From NCBI RefSeq assembly GCF_033283405.1, contig NZ_JAWMQR010000003.1, positions 186,001 to 250,000 on the forward strand: a stretch of DNA of 64,000 nucleotides, read 5' to 3'. Positions within the stretch are counted from its first letter, which is position 1. The number at the start of each line of letters is the position of its first letter. The notes under the pieces were generated by a model that was not told where the DNA came from, ran no database searches, and saw only the letters and a list, made by a program, of their open reading frames with translations. Shown here in pieces: positions 56,230 to 64,000 of this stretch. The stretch comes from Halioxenophilus sp033283405. GTDB taxonomy: Bacteria > Pseudomonadota > Gammaproteobacteria > Pseudomonadales > Cellvibrionaceae. A program made the translations under genes and the position numbers.

Positions 56230-56967
56230 TTATAACTCTCTAAAATGCCTCACCATTTCAGTAGCGCCTGTACGAATAAAGCCGACATCGCTGCCCTGCA
56301 CAATGAAGTTCACCCCCAATTGCAGCAAAGCTTTGCTGTAGCTACCACTAAAACTGGCACTAGCGCAGATTTTAGCGTTTTCCTGGCAGGCCTGAACCAC
56401 CGTGGAGATGGCTGAAAATAGCGTTTTATTCTCGTCCAAGACCACACCCAACCCCAACGCCAAACCCAAATCGACCGGCCCTATAAACAACCCGTCAACT
56501 CCTTCGATGGCAGCAATATCGGCAACATTCCTTAGCCCCTCCTCGGTCTCAATCATGACCAAGCAGAGCGGCTCGTGCTGGCGCTGATCTTTGCCATAAT
56601 AGTTGCGTACCCTACCAAAAGAACGGACTCCCCCTGGCGGGTAACGGCAGGCGGCCACTGCACGCCGCGCCTCTTCTGCCGTTGAGACCATCGGCACAAT
56701 GACCCCGGCAGCGCCGAGATCGAGAGCACGCATTATTTGGATATGGTCAATCCAGCCCACACGCACCAAAGAGGGCACCTTGTTTAGATCCACAGCTTGA
56801 ATCACGGCTCCCAACTGATCCCAGGTTATTGCACCATGTTGTGTATCCAGCACCAGACAATCATAACCACAACCACTGAGCGTCTCCGCAGTGTAGGTAC
56901 TACCAATAGACAGCCAGGTAGCGAAAAGTCGTGCACCACCTCTATAACGATCGATCAACGAATCCAT
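56230..56967 (-). CDS. HpcH/HpaI-family aldolase
   Basis: A 245-residue class II aldolase of the 2-keto-3-deoxy acid type. LVLDTQHGAITWDQL, the metal glutamate in VMIETEEGLRNVADIAA, and GLFIGPVDLGLALG are the family marks. It cleaves 2-keto-4-hydroxy acids to pyruvate or a related keto acid plus an aldehyde. The ATG at 56967 lies six bases after GAGG; a GTG at 56979 is the alternative. It precedes the 2-hydroxyacid dehydrogenase gene by 86 bases. Confidence 0.9.
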   Translation of the reverse strand: MDSLIDRYRGGARLFATWLSIGSTYTAETLSGCGYDCLVLDTQHGAITWDQLGAVIQAVDLNKVPSLVRVGWIDHIQIMRALDLGAAGVIVPMVSTAEEARRAVAACRYPPGGVRSFGRVRNYYGKDQRQHEPLCLVMIETEEGLRNVADIAAIEGVDGLFIGPVDLGLALGLGVVLDENKTLFSAISTVVQACQENAKICASASFSGSYSKALLQLGVNFIVQGSDVGFIRTGATEMVRHFREL

Positions 56968-57283
56968 TAAGGGCCTCACTTTTTATTATTCATCTTGCGT
57001 CTTGCTATGTTATTGGCTCGCTTACACCAAGGGTTCAACCGTTGAACAGCATAAAGTAGCTTCCTCAACCTTAAACAGAAAATAACCAATCTAGGCTAAA
57101 AACAAGACGCGACCGCTAAATTTCAATACGGCCTAGCATTATACGTTGAGATAGGCTACATTAGCCACCAATAACTGACGATATGTTAGCTAATTGCCTA
57201 ACAGAATAACAACCGCCAGTCGTTCAAAATAACAGCGCCTATCGCCAAAATACGCTGTCCCACTTTGGAAGGGCATAATAGTC
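56968..57283. other. Divergent control region: HpaI aldolase / P450
   Basis: No gene. Contains the third shared motif (57170-57189), overlapping an inverted word TGTTAG-N8-CTAACA (57184-57203). Confidence 0.6.
57170..57189 (+). promoter_or_regulatory. Island motif copy 3 (AATAACTGA-N6-GTTAG)
   Basis: AATAACTGACGATATGTTAG, identical in both words and spacing to copy 1. It lies 95 bases upstream of the P450 start and 203 from the aldolase start. Confidence 0.55.
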
Positions 57284-58534
57284 ATGAATAATCAGACCCA
57301 ACCGCAAGTCATGGATTACGATCCGTTCACTCCAGCGGTAATGCAAGACCCTACCCCTTTCTACGAATACTTGAGACAAGAACAGCCTTTCTACTACCTA
57401 GAGAAATACGATAGCTATTTTTTGTCTCGATTTGCCGATATCGCTGAGGTTCTCTCCTATACCGATAACACCTTTATGCAAACCGAAGGGTCACTACCAA
57501 CCCCGGCAGCTTTACGTGTACACAACCACGGGCAAGCACCGGAAGTGGCAGGCCTGGATCCCTTTCCTATTTCACAGCGGTTGGGCAACCCTATCCACAG
57601 TCAAGTACGGCGTGCCCATATTGCACCCATGATGCCCGCCCAACTTAAACAGCTGCAGAATTTTATTCTCCAATTGACTAACGAGCGGCTTGACCAGCTT
57701 CTACCTAAGGGCAAATTCAATTTAACTCGCGATTTCGGCGGTTATGTCTCTTCGAACACAATCATGCACCTAATGGGGATGCCAAAAGAGGAAGCTGAAT
57801 TTTGCCTGGATTTAGTCAACTCCGGCACTACCACCGACCCAGAACTGGGTGGCTTTGATTCTGCCGCCACCGCAAAAAAGGCAATTCAACACTATCTGCC
57901 CTACGTACAGGCGAGAATGGACGCAGGCGCCGACGGCTCTGTCCCTATGGTTGATGGTTTAATCAATTTTCGCCTAGAAGGCCGAGCCTTAAACGCGGCA
58001 GAAGTAGCACAAAATTTGGTATGTGCATTTATTGGTGGTATTGAATCCGTACCCAAGGTCACCGCACATGGATTAATGGAGCTTGCCAACCACCCCGAAC
58101 AGCAGGTTGCTGTTCGCTCAGACTTGGAGAAGAACACCCCCAAAGCGGTGGAAGAGATGCTGCGCTACTGCGCGCCCGCACAGTGGTTTATAAGAACAGT
58201 GCATAAAGAAGTCACCATCAACGGCCAAAAGATGCTGCCTGGCCAGAGAGTGTTTCTCCTCAATGCCTCTGCTTTACGGGATGACCGCGAGTATAAAGAC
58301 CCGTATAGCTTTCAGTGGGATCGACATATCCCAAGAACGCTGGCATTTGGCCAGGGAATGCATTTTTGTATTGGGGCCCACCTCGCCCGTTTAGAGATAA
58401 AAACGATGGTGAAAACCTTTCTGGAACGAGTACCTAATTACAGTTTTGATATGGCAAATGCCGAAAGACCCGCTTCCAGTTTCCAAATTGGCTGGAATAC
58501 ATTGCCGGTCATCATAGGCGAGGGGTGGCATTAG
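57284..58534 (+). CDS. Cytochrome P450 (first of two in the island)
   Basis: A 416-residue soluble bacterial P450. Heme-binding loop FGQGMHFCIGAHLARLE with the cysteine ligand; the ExxR glutamate in VEEMLRYCAPAQ; the I-helix reads CAFIGGIESVPKVTAHG, with Glu-Ser in place of the usual acid-threonine pair. It needs ferredoxin and reductase partners, which are not in the window. It likely hydroxylates the pathway substrate. The subfamily is not recognised. AAGGGC lies upstream of the ATG. Confidence 0.92.
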   Translation: MNNQTQPQVMDYDPFTPAVMQDPTPFYEYLRQEQPFYYLEKYDSYFLSRFADIAEVLSYTDNTFMQTEGSLPTPAALRVHNHGQAPEVAGLDPFPISQRLGNPIHSQVRRAHIAPMMPAQLKQLQNFILQLTNERLDQLLPKGKFNLTRDFGGYVSSNTIMHLMGMPKEEAEFCLDLVNSGTTTDPELGGFDSAATAKKAIQHYLPYVQARMDAGADGSVPMVDGLINFRLEGRALNAAEVAQNLVCAFIGGIESVPKVTAHGLMELANHPEQQVAVRSDLEKNTPKAVEEMLRYCAPAQWFIRTVHKEVTINGQKMLPGQRVFLLNASALRDDREYKDPYSFQWDRHIPRTLAFGQGMHFCIGAHLARLEIKTMVKTFLERVPNYSFDMANAERPASSFQIGWNTLPVIIGEGWH

Positions 58535-59387
58535 CTGCCCCATGCTTACAAAGGTGAAATAACTTAACTCTCTGGCACAGATATTCGAAAATAATAAATC
58601 ATACCGCCACTAACGTGGGCGTTAATCTTACCAATCAGCTTATTATCTGCTAGTAAAATTCACTTCCCTTAGTGGATCAGACGCGCAGCTGGACGGACGT
58701 AAGTCACAATAGTCGTAACTGAGCAAATTGTGTGAGCCATATCACTAGGTGAATTAACGCCCTGGACCTATCTCAAGGACCGTAGATCAATTTAGGACGG
58801 TCTCTTAGCGACAGTCACGTTGCCCCTTTACTCCCAGATGAAAAATTTTTGAACTTTTGGATTCAGGAGGAGTAAAAAAACGCAAATTTAGTAAAGCCTA
58901 AATTTGCGCAAAGACGCTATTCTTTAACAAGTATGAAAGCGAAAACTAACCGTTAAATCTCGGTCTATTTAGAGCTTAGGAGCAACCGACAATCGTAAAA
59001 GAACCATTGCAAACAAATTCACTCGCACTAATAAACACACCGAAAACTAACGATACGTCATCTTTACAAGAAAGTCTACCGTTGCGGGTGATTTAACGAA
59101 CTAGACCACTAACTTATTTCAGTAATTAGAATATTCCTAGCTAGGTGATATTAAGCTAATACTCCGACCAACCTGTTGCCAAGCAAATTGTTCAGGTTGC
59201 ACTGTTCAACCGCCATCTTCCGACTGTTCTAGCTAAAACGCTTTTGAATTCTAGCGTGCTTAAAGGATGGCTGGGAGTACTCAAAGCTGGCTATAGAACA
59301 TCCCTTAAGATCAGCTGCGGTGCACAATGCTGATAATAGCATCACTGGTACACAACAGGTTTAGAACTTACACATGTGTACTACACG
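58535..59387. other. 853-base AT-rich stretch without an annotated gene
   Basis: No long coding frame on either strand. Notable are a minus-strand intrinsic terminator (58874-58908), the repeated word CGAAAACTAAC at about 58939 and 59041, and the palindrome TACACATGTGTA (59369-59380) just after the tetR stop. A 38-codon minus-strand frame without ATG (about 59094-58978) ends about 70 bases before the terminator. It may hold a small RNA or a decayed gene. Confidence 0.5.
58874..58908 (-). terminator. Intrinsic terminator on the minus strand
   Basis: On the minus strand, CGCAAATTTAG-gcttta-CTAAATTTGCG followed by T7, an 11-bp perfect stem. The nearest minus-strand gene, tetR, ends about 480 bases earlier, so it closes either a long tetR trailer or a separate small transcript. 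Confidence 0.75.
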
Positions 59388-60011
59388 TTAAACTTTCATG
59401 GCCAAGGCCTTGAACCCGACCGTTAGCACTGTTGTTAAAGAGCTGGCAAAAAGCGGGGTGAAATTAGCCCCTGAAAGATACAGTTGATGGTGAATCGGGC
59501 TAACCAGCATTGTCCAACAAATCGATAGCGGTGGCACAGATTCAATCTCCCCTCGCGTAACTGCTCGCTCCAAAATTGTCTGCAATAACACCATGCGGGG
59601 TTTAGCAAAGACTAAAGCAACTTCGTCTCTTAATCCCTTTGGAGCCCTGGGTCCACTTGCCTCCGCAGCAGCCACATGAACAAGACTAGAGAGCGAATCG
59701 GCTAAAAAATTGATCATTGCAGCGATATCAGCTTCCAAACTACCGGAGTCAATATCAACCACCTCAGATCCCACTGATCGAAAGGCAGCCAGAATTAACT
59801 CATCGGCGGTTGCCCAGCGGCGGTAAAGCGTCGCTGAGGATACACCCGCTTTGGCAATAACCTTATTTACAGCAAAGCCACCATAACCTTCGTTAGCAAG
59901 AACCTCTAAGGTTGCCGCAAGGATAGATTCATCTGCTTCCTGACTACGCTGTCGCCCAGGGCGCTTGCCATCTTGTCTATTAGAAGGTGTCTTCTTTTTT
60001 GGCCTATTCAT
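59388..60011 (-). CDS. TetR-family transcriptional regulator
   Basis: A 207-residue regulator. The N-terminal helix-turn-helix spans ESILAATLEVLANEGYGGFAVNKVIAKAGVSSATLYRRW, preceded by a lysine/arginine-rich arm; the C-terminal helical domain would bind the effector. The start is the ATG at 60011; the frame opens at a TTG (60047). It is divergent from the CYP108-like gene, whose leader contains a palindrome with a half-site in the tetR leader. This suggests that it represses both until a pathway compound binds. Confidence 0.88.
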   Translation of the reverse strand: MNRPKKKTPSNRQDGKRPGRQRSQEADESILAATLEVLANEGYGGFAVNKVIAKAGVSSATLYRRWATADELILAAFRSVGSEVVDIDSGSLEADIAAMINFLADSLSSLVHVAAAEASGPRAPKGLRDEVALVFAKPRMVLLQTILERAVTRGEIESVPPLSICWTMLVSPIHHQLYLSGANFTPLFASSLTTVLTVGFKALAMKV

Positions 60012-60130
60012 TAACTTAGTATCTTTAGCTCTATCGGCACGAAACAATTTGATCTGGGTACTTTATCCAGTCGTTAGTTCTCACTTTTTTCACTATAACC
60101 GTTTTAATTTTGTATGAAAATGGTATATTT

Positions 60131-60148
60131 CGAAACACACTTGTTTCG
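60131..60148 (+). promoter_or_regulatory. Candidate TetR operator
   Basis: CGAAACACACTTGTTTCG, seven-base perfect arms with a four-base centre, in the 192-base gap between tetR and the P450 gene. A further CGAAACA half-site is at 60040-60046 in the tetR leader. Confidence 0.6.
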
Positions 60149-60203
60149 TTATATATTCAACATAGATCACAGCCCCAAACCAGATAATAATCAGGAGCTT
60201 CTT

Positions 60204-61487
60204 ATGAATGAAACCGCCCAGGCAAACATCCCCCAGGAGATGGCCAACAAACTAGTTACCCCCTCCACCTACGCTTCAGATGAGATCTACGAGATCTACC
60301 GGTGGTTGCGAGCCAACAACCCACTAGGGGTCGCAGAAGTACCCGGTTTCGATCCGTTTTGGGTTGTGACCAAACACGAAGATGTACTAGCTATAAGCCG
60401 CGACAACAAAAAATTTCCTTATGGTAATAGACCATCCACCTTGATGGATAAAGCAAGTGCTTCCGGCTCCATGCAAACCAGTGAATCACCGATAGCGCTG
60501 TCGCTGATCCAAATGGATGAGCCAATGCATATGAAATACCGGATTTTAACTCAATCCTGGTTTATGCCCGGCAACCTGAAAAAGCGCGAGCAAGAGATTC
60601 GAGAAATCGCCAAAAAATCTGCAGCTCGATTTAAAGCAATGGGTGGCAAAGGTGATTTCGTCGAAGAAGTTGCGCTCAACTACCCGCTAGAGGTCGTAAT
60701 GAATATATTGGGCGTCCCCGAGAAAGATTTCCCAATGATGCTTAAAATTACACAAGAGATTTTTGGACCACTGGATCCTGACGTAAAAGAAGCCATGAAA
60801 CAGATGAGCCAAGAGGATATCTCAAAAATTCAACAGGCTGTTGTTGGTGAGCTCATTCAGTATTTTGATACCATAACCAAAGACCGTCGTGCAAATCCAA
60901 AAGATGACTTAGCAACGGTTATTGTGCACGCGGAGGTAGATGGAAAACCCATTTCTGATGCTGCCATTAATGGTTATTATCTTATTATTGCAACCGCAGG
61001 ACACGACACCACCTCCTCCTCCACCTCTATGGGCATGTGGGCGTTAGCCACACAACCTGGACTTTTGAAGCGCCTGCAAGCCGATCCATCGTTACTACCA
61101 GCCTTTATTGATGAGTCAATACGTTGGGCAACACCCGTCAAAAGTTTTATGCGCTCAAGTGCTGAAGATGTAGAGATTCGTGGTCGCAAAATCAAAAAGG
61201 GCGATTGGCTAATGCTCTGCTACGCAGCGGCAAATCGCGATGAAGAAGCAATTCCCAACCCAGATAAATTCGATATTGACCGCAAACCCAATAAACACGT
61301 TGCATTTGGTTTTGGCGCGCATCTGTGTTTGGGGCAAGCTCTGGCAAAAATGGAAATGAAAATATTGTGGGAAGAGATTATTCCCAAACTGAGATCGGTA
61401 AAGCTAGCCGGCGAGCCTAGGATGATTGAGAGCTTTTTTGCTAATGGGCTTAAGAAGCTGCCTATCGAATTCGAATTTGAAGATTGA
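60204..61487 (+). CDS. Cytochrome P450, CYP108 (P450terp)-like
   Basis: A 427-residue P450. Heme loop FGFGAHLCLGQALAKMEMKI, I-helix ATAGHDTTSSS, ExxR in DESIRWATPVKSFMR. These and NRDEEAIPNPDKFDI closely resemble alpha-terpineol hydroxylase P450terp (CYP108A1) as I recall it, making a monoterpene or other alicyclic substrate likely. The ATG at 60204 follows AGGAG; the frame upstream to 60114 is leader. It is divergent from tetR. Redox partners are absent locally. Confidence 0.92.
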   Translation: MNETAQANIPQEMANKLVTPSTYASDEIYEIYRWLRANNPLGVAEVPGFDPFWVVTKHEDVLAISRDNKKFPYGNRPSTLMDKASASGSMQTSESPIALSLIQMDEPMHMKYRILTQSWFMPGNLKKREQEIREIAKKSAARFKAMGGKGDFVEEVALNYPLEVVMNILGVPEKDFPMMLKITQEIFGPLDPDVKEAMKQMSQEDISKIQQAVVGELIQYFDTITKDRRANPKDDLATVIVHAEVDGKPISDAAINGYYLIIATAGHDTTSSSTSMGMWALATQPGLLKRLQADPSLLPAFIDESIRWATPVKSFMRSSAEDVEIRGRKIKKGDWLMLCYAAANRDEEAIPNPDKFDIDRKPNKHVAFGFGAHLCLGQALAKMEMKILWEEIIPKLRSVKLAGEPRMIESFFANGLKKLPIEFEFED

Positions 61488-61900
61488 GTGTAAGCTGCGC
61501 AGGCCAACCAGATACCCAAGGACGTCGATAAGTGAGGTCTACACCACTAATCTCTGGTTGTTATGGATGATAAAATCGACCAGGTTAAAGCAGTGTCATT
61601 TCTTATCGGCGTGCACTCCAAATCAATGAATGTTGTGCCGAGCACATACGAAGAAAATCCAATGCGCGTCTCCTTCATCTACTGGAGGCGCACATTTTTT
61701 AGTGACTTGGTATGACTGATTTAGAGTGAACGGTTTGGTAAAAATGGTCTGGTATCCACACTTTAAAATGCCCCCACGATGCTAGGGACATTTTCACCGA
61801 ATCCTTTACAAAAGCCAAACCCTATTGGGCAACTCTCACTATGGATTTAGCAAAGACCTACGTTGAGTGGGCGCAGAATATTGGCTAACCCAAGCCCGGT
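61488..61900. other. 413-base stretch after the CYP108-like gene
   Basis: No credible gene. It includes an inverted word CAACCAGA / TCTGGTTG (61505-61512 / 61553-61560) and the probable P450 terminator (61662-61700). A short open frame ending at 61888 (about 48 codons, no ATG near its start) reads like the C-terminus of a small helical protein and may be a remnant. Confidence 0.5.
61662..61700 (+). terminator. Probable terminator of the CYP108-like gene
   Basis: TGCGCGTCTCC pairs with GGAGGCGCA (two bases bulged) around a ten-base loop and is followed by a T6 run. It lies about 175 bases beyond the P450 stop. Confidence 0.65.
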
Positions 61901-63313
61901 TTAACGACTATTTTTCGGCACAGTAATTACCTTGGCTTGCGTGTATTCATACAAACCCTCCTGGCCTAGCTCCACTCCTAACCCGGACTGTTTAGCACCA
62001 CGAAATGGCACCGCAGGATCGAGTGCCATGTGGCTGTTAACCCAAACACTACCCGAGTCGATTCGCTGAGCAACACTAGCTGCACGATCGATATCGGTCC
62101 CCCAAACGGAACCGGCCAAGCCAAATTCAGTGGCATTGATACGAGCCAACGCATCATCGAGATCTGAATATTTCAGCACCGGTAAAATTGGAGCAAATTG
62201 TTCGCCGGCAACCAACTTGGCCTTATCATCAATATCACGCACAATGGTTGGTGCAATAAAATAGCCAGGCCGATTCAGAGCCTCTCCGCCTGCAATTATA
62301 TTGCCACGTTTTTTGGTGTCTTCCAGTAGCCTTTTTACTTTTTCAAATTGTAATTTGTTCTGCAAAGGCCCCACTTGTACACCGGGCTCAAAACCATCAC
62401 CTACGACACTATTGTTAGCCAGTCTGGCTAATTCATTGCAAAACTCATCGTATAGCGCATCGGGTACATAAACACGCTTAATCGCCACACATATTTGTCC
62501 GGCATTGTAAGTTGAGCAATTATAAATTTGCGCAGCTACCGCTTTGACATCAACATCATCCAACACCAAAGCAGCATCGTTGCCACCTAACTCCAATGTG
62601 AGCCGCTTCAATGTTTCCGCAGAGCTGGCCAGTACCTTTTTACCGGTAGCTGTGGAGCCTGTAAAGGCGACCTTAGCAACGTCCGGGTCTGAGGTAATTA
62701 ACCCACCCAAATCGTTGTTATCCACCACAGTGTTTACCACCCCTGCTGGGAAGATATCGGCACAGAGCTCGCCGAGCATTAATGTGGTTAATGGGGTGGT
62801 CGGAGCGGGCTTGATAACTAGGGTATTACCAGCCAACAACGCCGGCGCCAGTTTATTGGTTACCATTAACAACGGAAAATTCCAGGGAGTAATAGTCGCC
62901 ACCACACCCAGTGGTTGTCGATATTCAACCACTTTGGCATTGTCGTCTTCTTTTAGGACTTTGGGGGCTAACTCCATGCCGGCAAACAGTCGCAAGGTAT
63001 AAGAACAGAAAAAAATCTCCCCTTGAGCCTGTTCAATAGGTCGCCCTTGTTCGCGAGTCAGCAGCTTGGCGAATTCGCCCAGCCTGGCATCAATTGCATC
63101 TGCCAATTTAATTAGCAGCTCACGCCGGTAATCAATTGCTGTAGCAGACCAGGCTGAAAAGGCATTTTTGGCCGCTTCTATTGCTGTGTTGAGTTGAACC
63201 TCATCGGCTCTGGGGGCCTGTTGAAATACCTCACCCGTTGCCGGATTAATTACATCAATGGAAGATGCGCCATCGACCAATTGACCATCAATTAACAGCT
63301 TAAATACATTCAT
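61901..63313 (-). CDS. NAD-dependent aldehyde dehydrogenase (second in the island)
   Basis: A 470-residue ALDH-superfamily enzyme. TITPWNFPLLMVTNKLAPAL, the glutamate in LELGGNDAALVLDD, and the catalytic cysteine in YNAGQICVAIKRVYVP are intact. The ATG at 63313 follows GAGGAG. It lies downstream of the alcohol dehydrogenase gene on the same strand, so the pair would take an alcohol through aldehyde to acid, for example a P450-hydroxylated methyl group. Confidence 0.93.
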   Translation of the reverse strand: MNVFKLLIDGQLVDGASSIDVINPATGEVFQQAPRADEVQLNTAIEAAKNAFSAWSATAIDYRRELLIKLADAIDARLGEFAKLLTREQGRPIEQAQGEIFFCSYTLRLFAGMELAPKVLKEDDNAKVVEYRQPLGVVATITPWNFPLLMVTNKLAPALLAGNTLVIKPAPTTPLTTLMLGELCADIFPAGVVNTVVDNNDLGGLITSDPDVAKVAFTGSTATGKKVLASSAETLKRLTLELGGNDAALVLDDVDVKAVAAQIYNCSTYNAGQICVAIKRVYVPDALYDEFCNELARLANNSVVGDGFEPGVQVGPLQNKLQFEKVKRLLEDTKKRGNIIAGGEALNRPGYFIAPTIVRDIDDKAKLVAGEQFAPILPVLKYSDLDDALARINATEFGLAGSVWGTDIDRAASVAQRIDSGSVWVNSHMALDPAVPFRGAKQSGLGVELGQEGLYEYTQAKVITVPKNSR

Positions 63314-63394
63314 AGCCAGCTACTCCTCACCGTACTGCCGTTATAATTTCAGCACCATTAGCGGAACAAAAATATTCGATGTAATAACTAACCG

Positions 63395-64000
63395 CTACTT
63401 GGGCATGGTAACGATTGCTTTAATGGTTACACCCAGTTCTGCATCATCAATGGCACTGTTAAGATCGTGGAAATCGTAATAACGCACTAATTTATCGACT
63501 GGAAAACGACCCTTTTTAAAGTGTTCCAACAGTGCGGGAATAAATGTGTGAATATCGGAATCGCCCTCCATCACACCGATGATTCGTTTACCCGCCATCA
63601 TCATTCCAACCGGGCTAAGTGTTAATGTTGCATTGGGCGAATAGGAAGCAACCAGGGCCAGCGTGCCTTGGTTAGCCAACAATGCCACACTGGGTTCAAG
63701 CAGCGGCGCATAACCGGTAGTATCGATAATGTAGTCAACCCCCTGGGGCAGAAGCGCACGCACAGCGTCGGTCATGCTGTCCAGCCCACCCGCTAGGGTG
63801 TGGGTGGCCCCCACCTCTTTCGCCAGCGCCAACCTGGACTCCTGCAAGTCCAACGCAATCACGGTAGCTGCTTGGGCTATATGGACGGCAGCCGCCACGG
63901 CAGACAAACCTACCGCGCCAGCCCCTAAGACCATTACCGTCGACCCTGCCGACACCTTGAGCGAGTTCAACACTGCACCGGCTCCGGTTTGAAAGCCGCA
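63395..64000 (-). CDS. Zn-type (aryl/benzyl) alcohol dehydrogenase, C-terminal part (cut by window edge)
   Basis: The last 201 codons of a medium-chain alcohol dehydrogenase; the N-terminal catalytic-zinc domain lies past base 64000. The visible part begins CGFQTGAGAVLNSLKV, as in benzyl/aryl alcohol dehydrogenases, and has the NAD fold MVLGAGAVGLSAVAAAVH with an acidic residue at the end of strand two (ALDLQESR), favouring NAD over NADP. It is 81 bases upstream of the aldehyde dehydrogenase gene. Confidence 0.9.
   Translation of the reverse strand, partial: CGFQTGAGAVLNSLKVSAGSTVMVLGAGAVGLSAVAAAVHIAQAATVIALDLQESRLALAKEVGATHTLAGGLDSMTDAVRALLPQGVDYIIDTTGYAPLLEPSVALLANQGTLALVASYSPNATLTLSPVGMMMAGKRIIGVMEGDSDIHTFIPALLEHFKKGRFPVDKLVRYYDFHDLNSAIDDAELGVTIKAIVTMPK

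Noticed and set aside
61563..61715. 50-codon frame beginning MDDKIDQVKAVSFL
   Set aside because: No ribosome binding site and it reads straight through the probable P450 terminator hairpin.

Overview
The window looks like the chromosome of an aerobic, polarly flagellated gammaproteobacterium, probably marine and close to Cellvibrionales/Spongiibacteraceae or Pseudomonadales. The evidence is gene content and order: a full ccoNOQP-ccoGHIS set, the run argG-motY-pyrC-rnt-peroxiredoxin-bfd-bfr followed later by grxD and argF-ABC ATPase (an order I recall from Pseudomonas aeruginosa), a class Ia nrdA with an extended N-terminus, and gammaproteobacterial Fur, FNR/Anr, ModE, NrdR and DnaA sites. The taxon is inferred; no rRNA or tRNA gene was seen.

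Layout. 1-4.8 kb: end of a DJ-1/PfpI protein gene, an SLC13-type transporter, a structured intergenic region, a di-heme peroxidase lipoprotein and a small hypothetical. 4.8-14.1 kb: high-affinity cbb3 oxidase genes on the minus strand (ccoN-O-Q-P, then ccoG, ccoH, ccoI, ccoS and a TauE/SafE-like membrane protein), with FNR/Anr boxes placed near -41.5 of predicted promoters for both ccoN and ccoG. 14.4-21.2 kb: argG, motY, pyrC, rnt, 2-Cys peroxiredoxin, Fur-boxed bfd and bacterioferritin. 21.4-28.6 kb: MscS channel, OmpA/OprF-like protein, and an apparent operon of OmpR-type regulator, exported LysM-FecR protein and CHASE2 histidine kinase. 28.9-32.9 kb: a Fur-boxed imelysin / di-heme oxidoreductase / imelysin cluster. 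33.1-36.1 kb: modE and modA followed by an alginate-export-type porin where modBC would be expected. 36.1-42.9 kb: membrane fatty acid hydroxylase, grxD, a stand-alone hydantoinase-B gene, argD, argF and a lone ABC ATPase. 43.0-46.3 kb: nrdA behind a DnaA box and a pair of NrdR boxes; no nrdB follows.

46.5-64 kb is a catabolic island with visibly more AT-rich intergenic DNA and codon use: GMC oxidoreductase, SnoaL-like protein, class III CoA-transferase, two aldehyde dehydrogenases, KstD-like flavoprotein dehydrogenase, SMP-30 lactonase, FAD-linked 2-hydroxyacid dehydrogenase, HpaI-type aldolase, two cytochromes P450 (one strongly resembling CYP108/P450terp), a TetR regulator and a Zn-type alcohol dehydrogenase cut by the window edge. 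Together these could hydroxylate, oxidise, CoA-activate, desaturate and cleave an alicyclic, terpenoid-like compound. Three divergent promoter regions of the island share a motif, AATAACTGA-N6-(G/A)TTA, in the same orientation. This is the best candidate here for an undescribed regulon and pathway.
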